Assembly: GCA_034440615.1 (NCBI GenBank)
Contig: JAOTOM010002283.1
Location: 33,134 to 97,133, forward strand
DNA length: 64,000 bases
Direction: 5' to 3'
Origin: Ashinkailepas kermadecensis
Taxonomy: Eukaryota; Arthropoda; Thecostraca; Neolepadidae
Every line of letters starts with the position of its first letter. Within the stretch, counting starts at the first letter, position 1. A program made the translations under genes and the position numbers. Below are positions 11,229-20,730 of the stretch, piece after piece. The notes beneath the pieces are model-generated. The model was given only the letters and a program-made list of their open reading frames with translations. It did not search any database and was not told the DNA's origin.

Positions 11229-11406
11229 GCTTGTTGACATGTGGTAGATACATATGATAGCTTGTTGACATGTGGTAGATACATATGATAGCTTGTTGAC
11301 ATTTGGAACATACATATGACAAGCTTGTTCACATCTGGTACATACCTATGACAAGATTGTTGACATTTGGAACATACATATGGCAAGCTTGTTCACATGT
11401 GGTACA
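11229..11406. repeat. 31-33 bp minisatellite, about 5-6 units
   Basis: Units built on GCTTGTTGACATGTGGTAGA followed by TACATATGA. The first three are near identical and the later ones are diverged (TTTGGAACATACA). Confidence 0.92.
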
Positions 11407-11660
11407 CATGACAAGTTCCGATCCAATATTGCAATCAAATATTTTAGGTGTTCGTTTTCCTGTATGGTGGAGCCGTTCGAGATGTTCAGTGCAACTTTAG
11501 GTAGCCCACGCAGCATTCGAATAGTTCATAGTAGATTTAATTGTCCTCCCTGCGGTTTAATTTCATTTCATTTTGCCTAAAGCACAAGTGCAATGTCTCT
11601 ATAGTAGGCTCCATGCGTTGAATGATATTATCAATATCACTTATTTTGCCTGTGACAACG

Positions 11661-12128
11661 AGCTGAGTGCCATCAGCGTCAGCTGAGTACCATCAGCGTC
11701 AGCTGAGTACCATCAGCGTCAGCTGAGTACCATCACCGTCAGCTGAGTACCATCAGCGCCAGCTGAGTGCCAGCTGAGTACCATCAGTGCCAGCTGAGTG
11801 CCAGCAGAGTACCATCAGTGCCAGCTGAGTGCCAGCTGAGTACCATCAGTGCCAGCTGAGTGCCAGCTGAGTACCATCAGTGCCAGCTGAGTGCCAGCTG
11901 AGTACCATCAGTGCCAGCTGAATGCCAGCTGAGTACCATCAGTGCCAGCTGAGTGCCAGCTGAGTACCATCAGTGCCAGCTGAGTGCCAGCTGAGTACCA
12001 TCAGTGCCAGCTGAGTACCATCAGTGCCAGCTGAGTGCCAGCTGAGTACCATCAGTGCCAGCTGAGTACCAGCTGATGCCATCAGTGCCAGCTGAGTACC
12101 ATCAGCGCCAGCTGAGTACCATCAGCGC
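11661..12128. repeat. CAGCTG-bearing minisatellite
   Basis: A mosaic of two short modules, GCCAGCTGAGT and ACCATCAGT, gives 20-30 bp units. About 25 perfect CAGCTG hexamers occur in 440 bp. CAGCTG is a class A E-box core bound by bHLH factors; any regulatory role is inference. Confidence 0.95.
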
Positions 12129-13035
12129 ACTGCGGGACTGCAATACCGTTATCAATAACAGGCTGAGATCCTTACAACGTATCTGTAAGTGGTAAGATCA
12201 AGACACCGAAGCATAAAAGGTATAGGCACAAATGTTATACTTATCAGGACTCATCTAATAGTGAAGAATCACAGTGCGAGCTTGCTTCAGACTTGCAGAT
12301 TTTATGTCGAATATTGTGTATTAATGCATCTTTAAACTTGACCATCAGTTGTATGTTATTTGCGTGCGCCTTGTATATCAGAAATGATCTTACCCCGTAA
12401 TTTTATTGATTCGCACAATCAGGTATGTGCACAAGATCTAGGAACTTGCGCACAGATTGTGCAACTACGCAAAGGTAAGAAATGTGAAACTAAAGCGTCT
12501 TAAATTGTATGTGACTGCTTACTTAACATGCTTAGTTTTACATGTCTTGTGTTTGCAATATCTTGGATCATCATAAACTGGGCCAAGATTTGCTTTTATC
12601 CCTCTACCAGATTTGAACTTGCCGGCATTCCATCGAACGCTTGCGGAAGTTTCGCAATCATCCTTGCAGAATGGGGGGGGTACTGTAGATATTGCAGGAG
12701 GTGCAACATCAGTCTTTGCACCTGCGATGCAGTGTCGTCCTCCAAATGTGCTGTATTAAGTGCGCACTTTACAACACCAACTTTCGTCATCACCGCCAAT
12801 GTTCGTCATCACCGCCAAACATGCAATTTGCAACAGCCGTTTTCCCTGCGATTTTGCACTCACGTTTACATCATGTCCATATGACCTGTGTACGGTCCTC
12901 CCTCTCTTGATGCCTCTCAATGGCGGTGATACGATAGGCCTGCGTGTGCTCCTCCCTCTCCTGATACTCCTCATTGGCAGTGATAAGATAGGCATATCGC
13001 CGCGCTGGGGATATATCTGTGACGTCACATGCCTG
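12129..13035. other. No gene recognised
   Basis: Mostly unique. A ~62-bp motif around CTCCCTCTC and GGCGGTGAT occurs twice near 12,895 and 12,955. Short TTCGTCATCACCGCCAA repeats lie near 12,785. Confidence 0.4.
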
Positions 13036-13935
13036 AGCAGGTATTTTACAGGCCCGGTCACCACTTCCACACTCCTGAGCATGTACCTTACAGGCCCGGT
13101 CACCACCTATACACCTACACCTGCCTGAGCAGGTAGCTTACAGGCCCGGTCACCACACACCTACACCCGCCTGAGCAGGTACCTTACAGGCCCGGTCACC
13201 ACCTATACACCTACACCTGCCTGAGCAGGTAGCTTACAGGCCCGGTCACCACCTACACACCTACACCCGCCTGAGCAGGTATCTTACAGGCCCGGTCACC
13301 ACCTACACACCTACACCCGCCTGAGCAGGTATCTTACAGGCCCGGTCACCACCTCCACACCCCTAAGCAGGTATCTTACAGGCCCGGTCACCACCTACAC
13401 ACCTACACCCGCCTGAGCAGGTATCTTGCAAGGCCCGGTCACCACCTACACACCACACCCGCCTGAGCAGGTATCTTACAGGCCCGGTCACCACCTACAC
13501 ATCCCTAAGCAGGTACCTTACAGGCCCGGTCATCACCTACACACCTCACCCGCCTGAGCAGGTAGCTTAAGGCCCGGTCACAAGTCTGACACCACCTCCA
13601 CACCCGCCTGAGCAGGTATCTTACAGGCCCGGTCACCACCTACACACCTACACCCGCCTGAGCAGGTATCTTACAGGCCCGGTCACCACCTCCACACCCC
13701 TAAGCAGGTATCTTACAGGCCCGGTCACCACCTACACACCTACACCCGCCTGAGCAGGTAGCTTACAGGCCCGGTCACCACCTACACACCTACACCCGCC
13801 TGAGCAGGTATCTTACAGGCCCGGTCACCACCTACACACCTACACACTCCTGAGCAGGTATCTTGCAAGTCCGGTCACCACCTCCACACCCCTAAGCAGG
13901 TATCTTACAGGCCCGGTCACCACCTACACACCCCA
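13036..13935. repeat. 50-bp minisatellite, about 18 units
   Basis: Unit core CTTACAGGCCCGGTCACCAC plus CTACACACCTACACCCGCC and TGAGCAGGTA, with shorter variants. Its right end is only ~75 bp upstream of the TATA box at 14,012, so the array occupies the proximal upstream region of the glycine-rich gene. Each unit carries GGTCACC. Confidence 0.96.
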
Positions 13936-14011
13936 GCGGCTGAATGGGTTGGTCGGCACGTGACAGTGAAAGTCACGTGCATTGTCAAGGGCGACGCCCC
14001 TGTTCAGTAGG

Positions 14012-14048
14012 TATATATAACGCACAGACGTGGGGGCCTGGTATCAGT
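14012..14048 (+). promoter_or_regulatory. TATA box and TCAGT initiator
   Basis: TATATATAA begins at 14,012 and TCAGT lies at 14,044-14,048, about 32 bp downstream. That is the normal TATA-to-start spacing, and TCAGT is the arthropod initiator consensus. The first ATG of the glycine-rich gene follows at 14,083, leaving a 5' leader of about 37 nt. Both elements and the ATG line up without other ATGs between. TSS not shown experimentally. Confidence 0.7.
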
Positions 14049-14082
14049 GTTCACCGCCTCCCACCTCCTCGCATAAGCCACG

Positions 14083-17000
14083 ATGAACCAGGTAACAACG
14101 CTGCAGGCTCGTACTCACGCGTGCTGGGTGGGGAATGGTCTTGGTCCGTAGGCGGGTGAGCGCTTAAAGTGAATATCAACAGTGTTTTAAACTATAACAT
14201 CGGATGGAATTAGCAAAGACAGGAGTGTTGTCATAGAGAGTGTTGTTCGGAAGCCATTTCTAGTATGAATTGACTGCGGTATGGAACAGGTACGCCTCAT
14301 CGTGTGTGGTTTACGTTGGCTCTCGGCCTAGGCACCTCACTAGCATGGTCGTATTTCGGCCCAGGCACCTCACTAGCATGGTCGTATTTCGGCCCAGGCA
14401 CCTCACTACCAGGGTCGTATCTCGGCCCAGGCACCTCACTACCAGTGTCGTATTTCGGCCCAGGCACCTCACTGCCAGGGTCGTACTCAAGCGTGCGACA
14501 GCGGCTTTGATAGGTGGGTACACTGTGCCATGTGCCAGGTGCCACGTGCAGTTCACCCGACGTTAGCTACTGATTCGGCCCATCGAAAAATGGCCAGTTT
14601 TCCAAACAGTCGGCGACACCCTGCCGCATTCCCGTTGTGAGCGCTCAGCAGCACCAGGGTGGGGCTGGCGGGCCATTCCCGTTGTGAGTGCTCAGCAGCA
14701 CCAGGGTGGGGCTGGCGGGCCATTCCCGTTGTGAGCGCTCAGCAGCACCAGGGTGGGGCTGGCGGGCCATTCCCGTTGTGAGCGCTCAGCAGCACCAGGG
14801 TGGGGCTGGCGGGCCATTCCCGTTGTGAGCGCTCAGCAGCACCAGGGTGGGGCTGGCGGGCCATTCCCGTTGTGAGCGCTCAGCAGCACCAGGGTGGGGC
14901 TGGCGGGCCATTCCCGTTGTGAGCGCTCAGCAGCACCAGGGTGGGGCTGGCGGGCCATTCCCGTTGTGAGCGCTCAGCAGCACCAGGGTGGGGCTGGCGG
15001 GCCATTCCCGTTGTGAGCGCTCAGCAGCACCAGGGTGGGGCTGGCGGGCCATTCCCGTTGTGAGCGCTCAGCAGCACCAGGGTGGGGCTGGCGGGCCATT
15101 CCCGTTGTGAGCGCTCAGCAGCACCAGGGTGGGGCTGGCGGGCCGCGGCCGTCCAGTCCTCGCCCTCCGTTCCGTGCCCCGCGGAGCGCGTCCGCAGCCC
15201 AACACAGACCGACTGGTCACGTGATGAACGACTGATGACCGACTGGTCACGTGATGAACGACTGATGACCGACTGGTCACGTGATGAACGACTGATGACC
15301 GACTGGTCACGTGATGGACGACTGATGACCGACTGGTCACGTGATGAACGACTGATGACCGACTGGTCACGTGATGAACGACTGATGACCGACTGGTCAC
15401 GTGATGAACGACTGATGACCGACTGGTCACGTGATGAACGACTGATGACCGACTGGTCACGTGATCAGCGACTGATGACCGGCTGATCTCGGCAGTTGTT
15501 CGCGCTGGGCCTTCTGGTCTGTGCGTTTGTGGCCGCGGCCGCCGAGGAGAAGGCAATGAAGAGCGATGATTTGCAGTCTTCCTCGTCGGTCGGCCATGGG
15601 TAAGGACATAAACCCTTCAGTCAGCCGCACTGGGGTGCTCCTCAACTCCACGAGTCGACTTCACCATTCGTGTCATGTTGATTGCGGTAGCTCGCTAGGT
15701 GGGGCGTTTAACTCTTAACAATAAGGTCTTGGGTTCAAATCCTATAGCCGGCGGGAATTCCGTATCCACCCGCGACCAACCCGTGCTGGAGACATTCTCC
15801 AGTGCCCCTCCTCCTGCATCCGCCCATGGCAAGTATCGTAAGACTTTTCCCCTTTCATTTTCACATCCGCTGAGTGCTTGCTGCTTAGAAGGTATCGAAT
15901 ATCTGTGAAGGGACTCTTCGCATGCGAACCGTAGCTTTCTTGATAACTATCGGTTTTATTATTTTCAAAACATCGGTACCTATACCTGCATGCCAAGCCT
16001 TGTCACGTCGATAGGCGGTTTCACGCGTGCAGTAGCGGGAAGTAATTGTCATGACGTTGCAATGGCGGGGTCAGGTCGTACTAATTACGTTGATCTGAAA
16101 GCTTTTAAACGGGAGATTGGACCAAGTTATTATATGAATAAGCAAACAAAGTAGGCTCAGTTGCTTAATACAATTTTTGGACTAGTAACAGCTGTTTATG
16201 CACAAACACTGAAAATGTGCACCTAAATCCGCGCCTGGGACGTCATCTATTGGGAAATCTGGAAATAAGACCGAGCGAGACCGACTTCGGAAGTAAACTC
16301 GATGACAATTTGTCGACTGTTTGTCGAATTCAGCGGTCTTCAAACGCCAAAATTTACGAGCACTCGACCAGTCTGATCAATATCGCCAGCCAGCTTCAAC
16401 CGCGGTAAGTAATTGGCATTTTATATTGGCTCTGACGAATTATAAGCCACGTTTTAAAAAAGGACGTCATCATTTGTGCTCTGATTGCATCATTTACAGC
16501 TGAAATATGTTAGGCAAGCCAACAAACAAGTTTGTCTCAGATGCGCATATTTTGGACGTTTTGCAGTCAAAATGTATTTTGCAGTATTTTGCAGTTGCGG
16601 TTGCGGTAATCAATCCATTATTTGTTCTTTCTTGCTAGTATGGTATTAAAAGACAAGGGTCAATTGCTCCGCCCAGTAGGGGTTGTTCAGGTAGGAGGAC
16701 GGCGACATTCAAAAACGGAGCCACGTATGGTGCGGTACGATGGACGCCATTACAACTGTAAACAACCCGCTTGTAAAGTGGGGATAATTTAATATTTTCG
16801 GGAGCGTCAAGATGGAATCGTAGCATCTGGAAATTATGTATTTCCATATTTATTCATAATACAGGTACTACTAGGCCAAGTCATCGACATTGCATCCCGG
16901 TGCTTACTGGCCGTCGTGAATCGGGCTAATGTCAACCCCATTTTTCATTCGACATTTCACTCGCTCTTCGACGGTCGGGGCAGAGTGGGAATTGCGTGAG

Positions 17001-18402
17001 TAAAAGGGAAAAGGAGGAAAATGTTTCCCCACCACAGCTGAATGATACCACGCGTTCCACGATTATACCACACCTGTTCAGTAGTTAGAATGCAGCTTCT
17101 CCGTTCAATTCTGGTCGAACACTTCCAAACGGCCAGCCAAAAAACCAACCATCCCCGGCTCAACAATGCTGTTGCATGCTTTAGATATTGCCAGTGTAAT
17201 GTAATGCCACGCGTGTTGCAGGTCGTTCGGAAGCCACGGTCCAGTGTAATGTAATGCCACGCGTGTTGCAGGTCATTCGGAAGCCACGGTCTGGCACACG
17301 GCTCGGGCAACGGCCATGGCTTTGGCCGCTCTGGCTACGGCTCCGGCCACGGCTACGGACAGAGCTACGGAGGACATATAGGAGGATATGGCCACGGAGG
17401 AAACAGAGGCTACGGAGGAGGCTACGGCTACGGAGGAAACAGAGGGTACGGGGGAGGCTACGGCTACGGACGACAAGGATACGGAGGAAACGGAGGACAC
17501 GGAGGCTACGGAAGCTACGGAGGAGGATACGGTTACGGAGGAAACGCAGGCTACGGAGGAGGATATGGATACGGAGGAGGACAAGGATACGGAGGAGGAT
17601 ATGGATATGGAGGAGGACAAGGATACGGAAGAGGATATGGATATGGAGGAAGCACAGGTTACGGAGGAGGAAACCGAGGGTACGGTGGAAGCTACGGCTA
17701 CGGAGGAGGACAAGGATACGGAGGAAACAGAGGGTACGGAAGCTACGGCGGCTACGGAAGAGGATACGGCTACGGCGGAAGTGGCGGGTAGGTCATGCGA
17801 CGCCGTTGATGGAGCACTATGCACACCGCCCTGCTTCTCAAGGCATTGCAATGTGGCATGAACACTTATTCATTTAAGTGGCGACATACACGATCGTTTG
17901 TATTGATTCCTCCTGAGCTATTGGTAGTCGTTGTTGACGTGCAAAACTACACGACCCTGGGGATCTTATAACAAGCTGGGTCATCCTAGACTGCTGACAC
18001 TTCAGTAGCTCGCAAACGCATTGCTACAAGAGTACTTTAATACCTGATAAGTTGGCGCATTTATTGATTACTACACTTTTATCCACATGAGTCTTACATA
18101 TTCATGTCGGTAGCCTGCCTTTGCTGTGCTATCCTGTTCTGTGCTACTCAATTCGATGCAAAAGGTGGTCTTGGCTTCTTGTTCTGCATGTTTGTTGCCT
18201 GACGGCTCATGATGTGTGTACGTGCATACAACGGATAACTTAATGGCAGATTAATGGCTCGTGATACGTGCATGTGCATACATCGGCTAACATTATTGGA
18301 TTTCGTTTCAGCTACAACGGCTATGGCAACAGTTATGGCCGCGGCTACGGATATGGCGGCAACTCTGGATACGGTGGTCACGGCTCCGGGTATAGCGGGT
18401 AG
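14083..18402 (+). CDS. Secreted glycine/tyrosine-rich protein, four exons
   Basis: Assembled by reading splice sites and phase. Exon 1 is 14,083-14,091 (M-N-Q, donor GTAACA); exon 2 is 15,496-15,599 (signal peptide, donor GTAAGG); exon 3 is 17,272-17,787 (donor GTAGGT); exon 4 is 18,312-18,402 (stop TAG). Phases 0, 2 and 2 fit at every junction, giving about 239 residues. The N-terminus reads MNQLFALGLLVCAFVAAAAE, a textbook secretory signal with likely cleavage in the Ala run. The mature part is almost only Gly, Tyr, Ser, His, Asn and Arg in GYGGGYGYGG-type repeats. Such proteins are cuticle, cement, silk or antimicrobial components in arthropods; which one cannot be told. The exon 4 end is uncertain because its stop overlaps a donor-like GTAGGT, so further exons are possible. 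Confidence 0.8.
14329..14490. repeat. 34-bp minisatellite in intron 1, five units
   Basis: Unit GGCACCTCACTAGCATGGTC plus GTATTTCGGCCCAG. It has no periodicity of three and lies inside intron 1 of the glycine-rich gene, so the frames open across it are not coding. Confidence 0.95.
14620..15142. repeat. 47-bp minisatellite in intron 1, eleven units
   Basis: Near-identical units starting GCCATTCCCGTTGTGAGCGC and ending GGTGGGGCTGGCGG. The homogeneity (almost no variants) implies recent expansion or continuing homogenisation. Confidence 0.97.
15211..15480. repeat. 30-bp minisatellite with TCACGTGA, nine units
   Basis: Exactly nine 30-bp units (270 bp) of GACTGGTCACGTGATGAACG plus ACTGATGACC. 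Each carries the perfect palindrome TCACGTGA, the extended class B E-box. The array stops 15 bp before exon 2 of the glycine-rich gene, so the branch-point region of intron 1 is made of array sequence (repeated CTGATGACC). Confidence 0.97.
15496..15599 (+). CDS. Exon 2 of the glycine-rich gene: signal peptide
   Basis: CGGCAG precedes 15,496 and GTAAGG follows 15,599. The 104-bp exon gives 34 codons plus two bases: LFALGLLVCAFVAAAA, an acidic EEKAMKSDD stretch, then LQSSSSVGHG. The hydrophobic core and small-residue cleavage region identify a signal sequence. The polypyrimidine tract before the acceptor is poor, which is the main weakness of the exon call. Confidence 0.78.
15681..15800 (+). 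repeat. tRNA-derived SINE-like sequence
   Basis: A-box-like TAGCTCGCTAGG (15,688) and a perfect B box GGTTCAAATCC (15,732-15,742) are spaced as in an internal Pol III promoter. The cloverleaf arms do not all pair, so it is tRNA-like rather than a tRNA gene. It is followed by ACCCGCGACCAA, which recurs after the tRNA-like segment at 39,477, suggesting one SINE family. It lies in intron 2 of the glycine-rich gene. Confidence 0.6.
15801..17190. other. Intron 2 of the glycine-rich gene; no other gene seen
   Basis: Unique-looking intronic sequence without a recognisable frame. Confidence 0.5.
17191..17290 (+). repeat. 50-bp tandem duplication of a splice acceptor
   Basis: 17,191-17,240 and 17,241-17,290 are identical except one base (G at 17,225, A at 17,275). 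Each copy contains GCGTGTTGCAG followed by the first ~20 bases of exon 3. Using the first acceptor (exon from 17,222) would meet an in-frame TAA within the duplication, so only the second (17,272) gives the glycine-rich product. Confidence 0.93.
17272..17787 (+). CDS. Exon 3 of the glycine-rich gene: Gly-Tyr repeat domain
   Basis: The 516-bp exon is open in the frame set by exon 2. It starts SFGSHGLAHGSGNGHGFGRS and then runs in GYGGGYGYGGNRGYGG-like repeats. The Arg-rich and Glu/Thr-rich frames over the same bases are the other two readings of the same GGA/TAC codons. It ends GSGG with donor GTAGGT, inside which lies an in-frame TAG, so intron retention would stop the protein at once. Confidence 0.85.
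18312..18402 (+). CDS. Exon 4 of the glycine-rich gene
   Basis: TTTCGTTTCAG precedes the exon, a good acceptor. Its first base completes the Gly codon split at exon 3, and the exon reads YNGYGNSYGRGYGYGGNSGY and then GGHGSGYSG before TAG at 18,400-18,402. The stop overlaps GGGTAGGTACTG, which resembles the exon 3 donor, so exon 4 could be terminal or spliced onward. Confidence 0.75.
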
Positions 18403-18952
18403 GTACTGTATATGGCTCCGGGTATGGCGGGTAGGTACTGTATACGGCCACCACGGCTCCGGGTATAACGGGTAGGTACTGTATATGGCTCAGGGTATGG
18501 CGGGTAGGTACTGTATACGGCCACCACGGCTCCGGGTATGGCGGGTAGGTGCTGTATATGGCTCAGGGTATGGTGGGTAGGTACTGTATACGGTGGTCAC
18601 GGCTCTGGGTATGGCGGGTAGGTACTGTATATGGCTCCGGGTATGGCGGGTAGGTACTGTATATGGCTCCGGGTATGGCGGGTTGGTGCTGTATACGACC
18701 ACCACAGCTCCGGGTATGGCGGGTAGGTACTCTATATGGCTCCGGATATGGCGGGTAGGTACTGTATATGGCTCCGGGTATGGCGGGTAGGTGCTGTATA
18801 TGGCCACCACGGCTCCGGGTATGGTGGGTAAGTACTGTATACGGCCACCACTGCTCCGGGTGTGCCGGGTAGGTACTGTATATGGCTCAGGGTATGGCGG
18901 GTAGGTGCTGCATACGGCCGCCACGGCTATGGGTATGGCAGGTAGGTACTGT
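18399..18952 (+). repeat. 32/41-bp minisatellite made of exon 4's end and its donor/stop
   Basis: Counting exon 4's own end, there are 16 units of GGCTCCGGGTATGGCGGGTA plus GGTACTGTATAT, in a short (32 bp) and a long (41 bp, with ACGGCCACC) form. Nearly all preserve GGGTAGGT, the combined TAG stop and donor-like site; one unit has the consensus GTAAGT. Confidence 0.95.
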
Positions 18953-19448
18953 CTGGTTTTGTGGTTCCCTCTCCTGTAACGGGCTGTCAGTACATTATTT
19001 CACGAGTTGTATATTTCTCCATTGTTGTACTGGAATGTTCACGGCATTCGTCTATTCTGTGGACTATTCTCTGGACATGCCGCCAGCAGTATTTCCAAAA
19101 CATGCACGTGGACCCCAATTGTTTGAAGGCACCAGCATGCTCTTAAACATCTTTTGTAGTTCATATTTGATATTGATCCATATTTGTCCCAATAAGTTTC
19201 TGACAAATCGAAATTTGTACTACCGTGAATTGGAAATTTCCCTCAATTTGCATACGAATACCTACTGTTTGAACTCTTTTTAATTAATATGTTATGACGT
19301 AGACATTATATGATGCAGAAGGCAGAACTGATGTTTGTTCTTTGTGATCAGACTAAATCACATTGGTGTTGCCCTCAGATCACATTTGTCTAATTTCCCC
19401 AGTATTAGTTTAGCATAGCACAGCAAAGCAACACCGTAGTAATACCAT
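18953..19448. other. No gene recognised
   Basis: AT-rich 3' flank of the glycine-rich gene. No clear further exon of the gene was found. Confidence 0.4.
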
Positions 19449-19898
19449 AGTATAGCAACACTGTCAGTAGGGTGTGAGCTTCACAGTACAGTATAGCAAC
19501 ACTGTCGGTAGGGTGTGAGCTTCACAGTACAGTATAGCAACACTGTCGGTAGGGTGTGAGCTTCACAGTACAGTATAGCAACACTGTCGGTTGGGTGTGA
19601 GCTTCACAGTACAGTATAGCAACACTGTCGGTAGGGTGTGAGCTTCACAGTACAGTATAGCAACACTGTCGGTAGGGTGTGAGCTTCACAGTACAGTATA
19701 GCAACACTGTCAGTAGGGTGTGAGCTTCACAGTACAGTATAGCAACACTGTCAGTAGGGTGTGAGCTTCACAGTACAGTATAGCAACACTGTCGGTAGGG
19801 TGTGAGCTTCACAGTACAGTAATGCAACACTGTCGGTAGGGTGTGAGCTTCACAGTACAATATAGCAACACTGTCGGTAGGGTGTGAGCTTCACAGTG
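19449..19898. repeat. 41-bp minisatellite, eleven units
   Basis: Unit CAGTATAGCAACACTGTCGG plus TAGGGTGTGAGCTTCACAGTA, with only single-base variants. Confidence 0.96.
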
Positions 19899-20141
19899 AA
19901 GATCACGCCCTACATGGAAAGGTGTTCTCGGGTGCAAATCATTTCATGATCGCCACCAAAGATTATCAGGCGACACTTATGCGACACTTCTGCGACACTC
20001 ATGTGATACTTTTGCGACACTTCTGTGACACTTCTGCACGTAATGTGTGTGAGCGAGCGGAGCGTTCTCTTCACTGACAACAACAATGCTAACAGCTGAT
20101 TATCTCCGAACTCGGCTTTTCCAACTGCCCGCAGATCTCCC

Positions 20142-20730
20142 TGTGTTCACCACGCAGACCGCCCTGTGTTCACCACACATATACCCCTGTCTTCGCCACG
20201 CAGATATCCCTGTGTTCACCACGCAGATATCCCTGTCTTCACCGCGCAGATATCCCTGTGTTCACCACGCAGATCTCCCTGTGTTCACCACGCAGACCGC
20301 CCTGTGTTCACCACGCAGACCGCCCGTGTTCACCACACATATACCCCTGTCTTCGCCACGCAGATATCCCTGTGTTCACCACGCAGATATCCCTGTGTTC
20401 ACCACGCAGATCTCCCTGTGTTCACCACGCAGACCGCCCTGTGTTCACCACGCAGACCGCCCTGTGTTTACCACGCAGACCCCCTGTGTTCACCACACAT
20501 ATACCCCTGTCTTCGCCACGCAGATATCCCTGTGTTCACCACGCAGATATCCCTGTCTTCACCGCGCAGATATCCCTGTGTTCACCACGCAGATCTCCCT
20601 GTGTTCACCACGCAGACCGCCCTGTGTTCACCACGCAGACCGCCCTGTGTTCACCACGCAGATCTTCAGTGTTCACCACACAGATACCCCTGTGTTCGCC
20701 ACGCAGATCTCCAGTGTTCACCAGCGCCAT
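20142..20730. repeat. 23-bp minisatellite, about 25 units with higher-order structure
   Basis: Unit CCCTGTGTTCACCACGCAGA plus TAT, TCT or CCG. Blocks of several unit types (CACACATATACCC, CTTCGCC, ACCGCGC) recur in the same order at about 20,160, 20,335 and 20,490, so a ~170-bp higher-order unit has been duplicated. Because 23 is not a multiple of three, all three plus frames are open; none is taken as coding. Confidence 0.95.

Noticed and set aside
13036..15480. CRISPR-like appearance of regular repeats
   Set aside because: Units are contiguous or have repetitive, not unique, spacers, and the genome context is eukaryotic.
17254..17877. Arg-rich (207 codons) and Thr/Glu-rich (157 codons) plus-strand proteins and a Ser/Val-rich minus-strand protein
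   Set aside because: They are the alternative readings of exon 3 of the glycine-rich gene; only the Gly/Tyr frame joins the signal-peptide exon with correct splice sites and phase.
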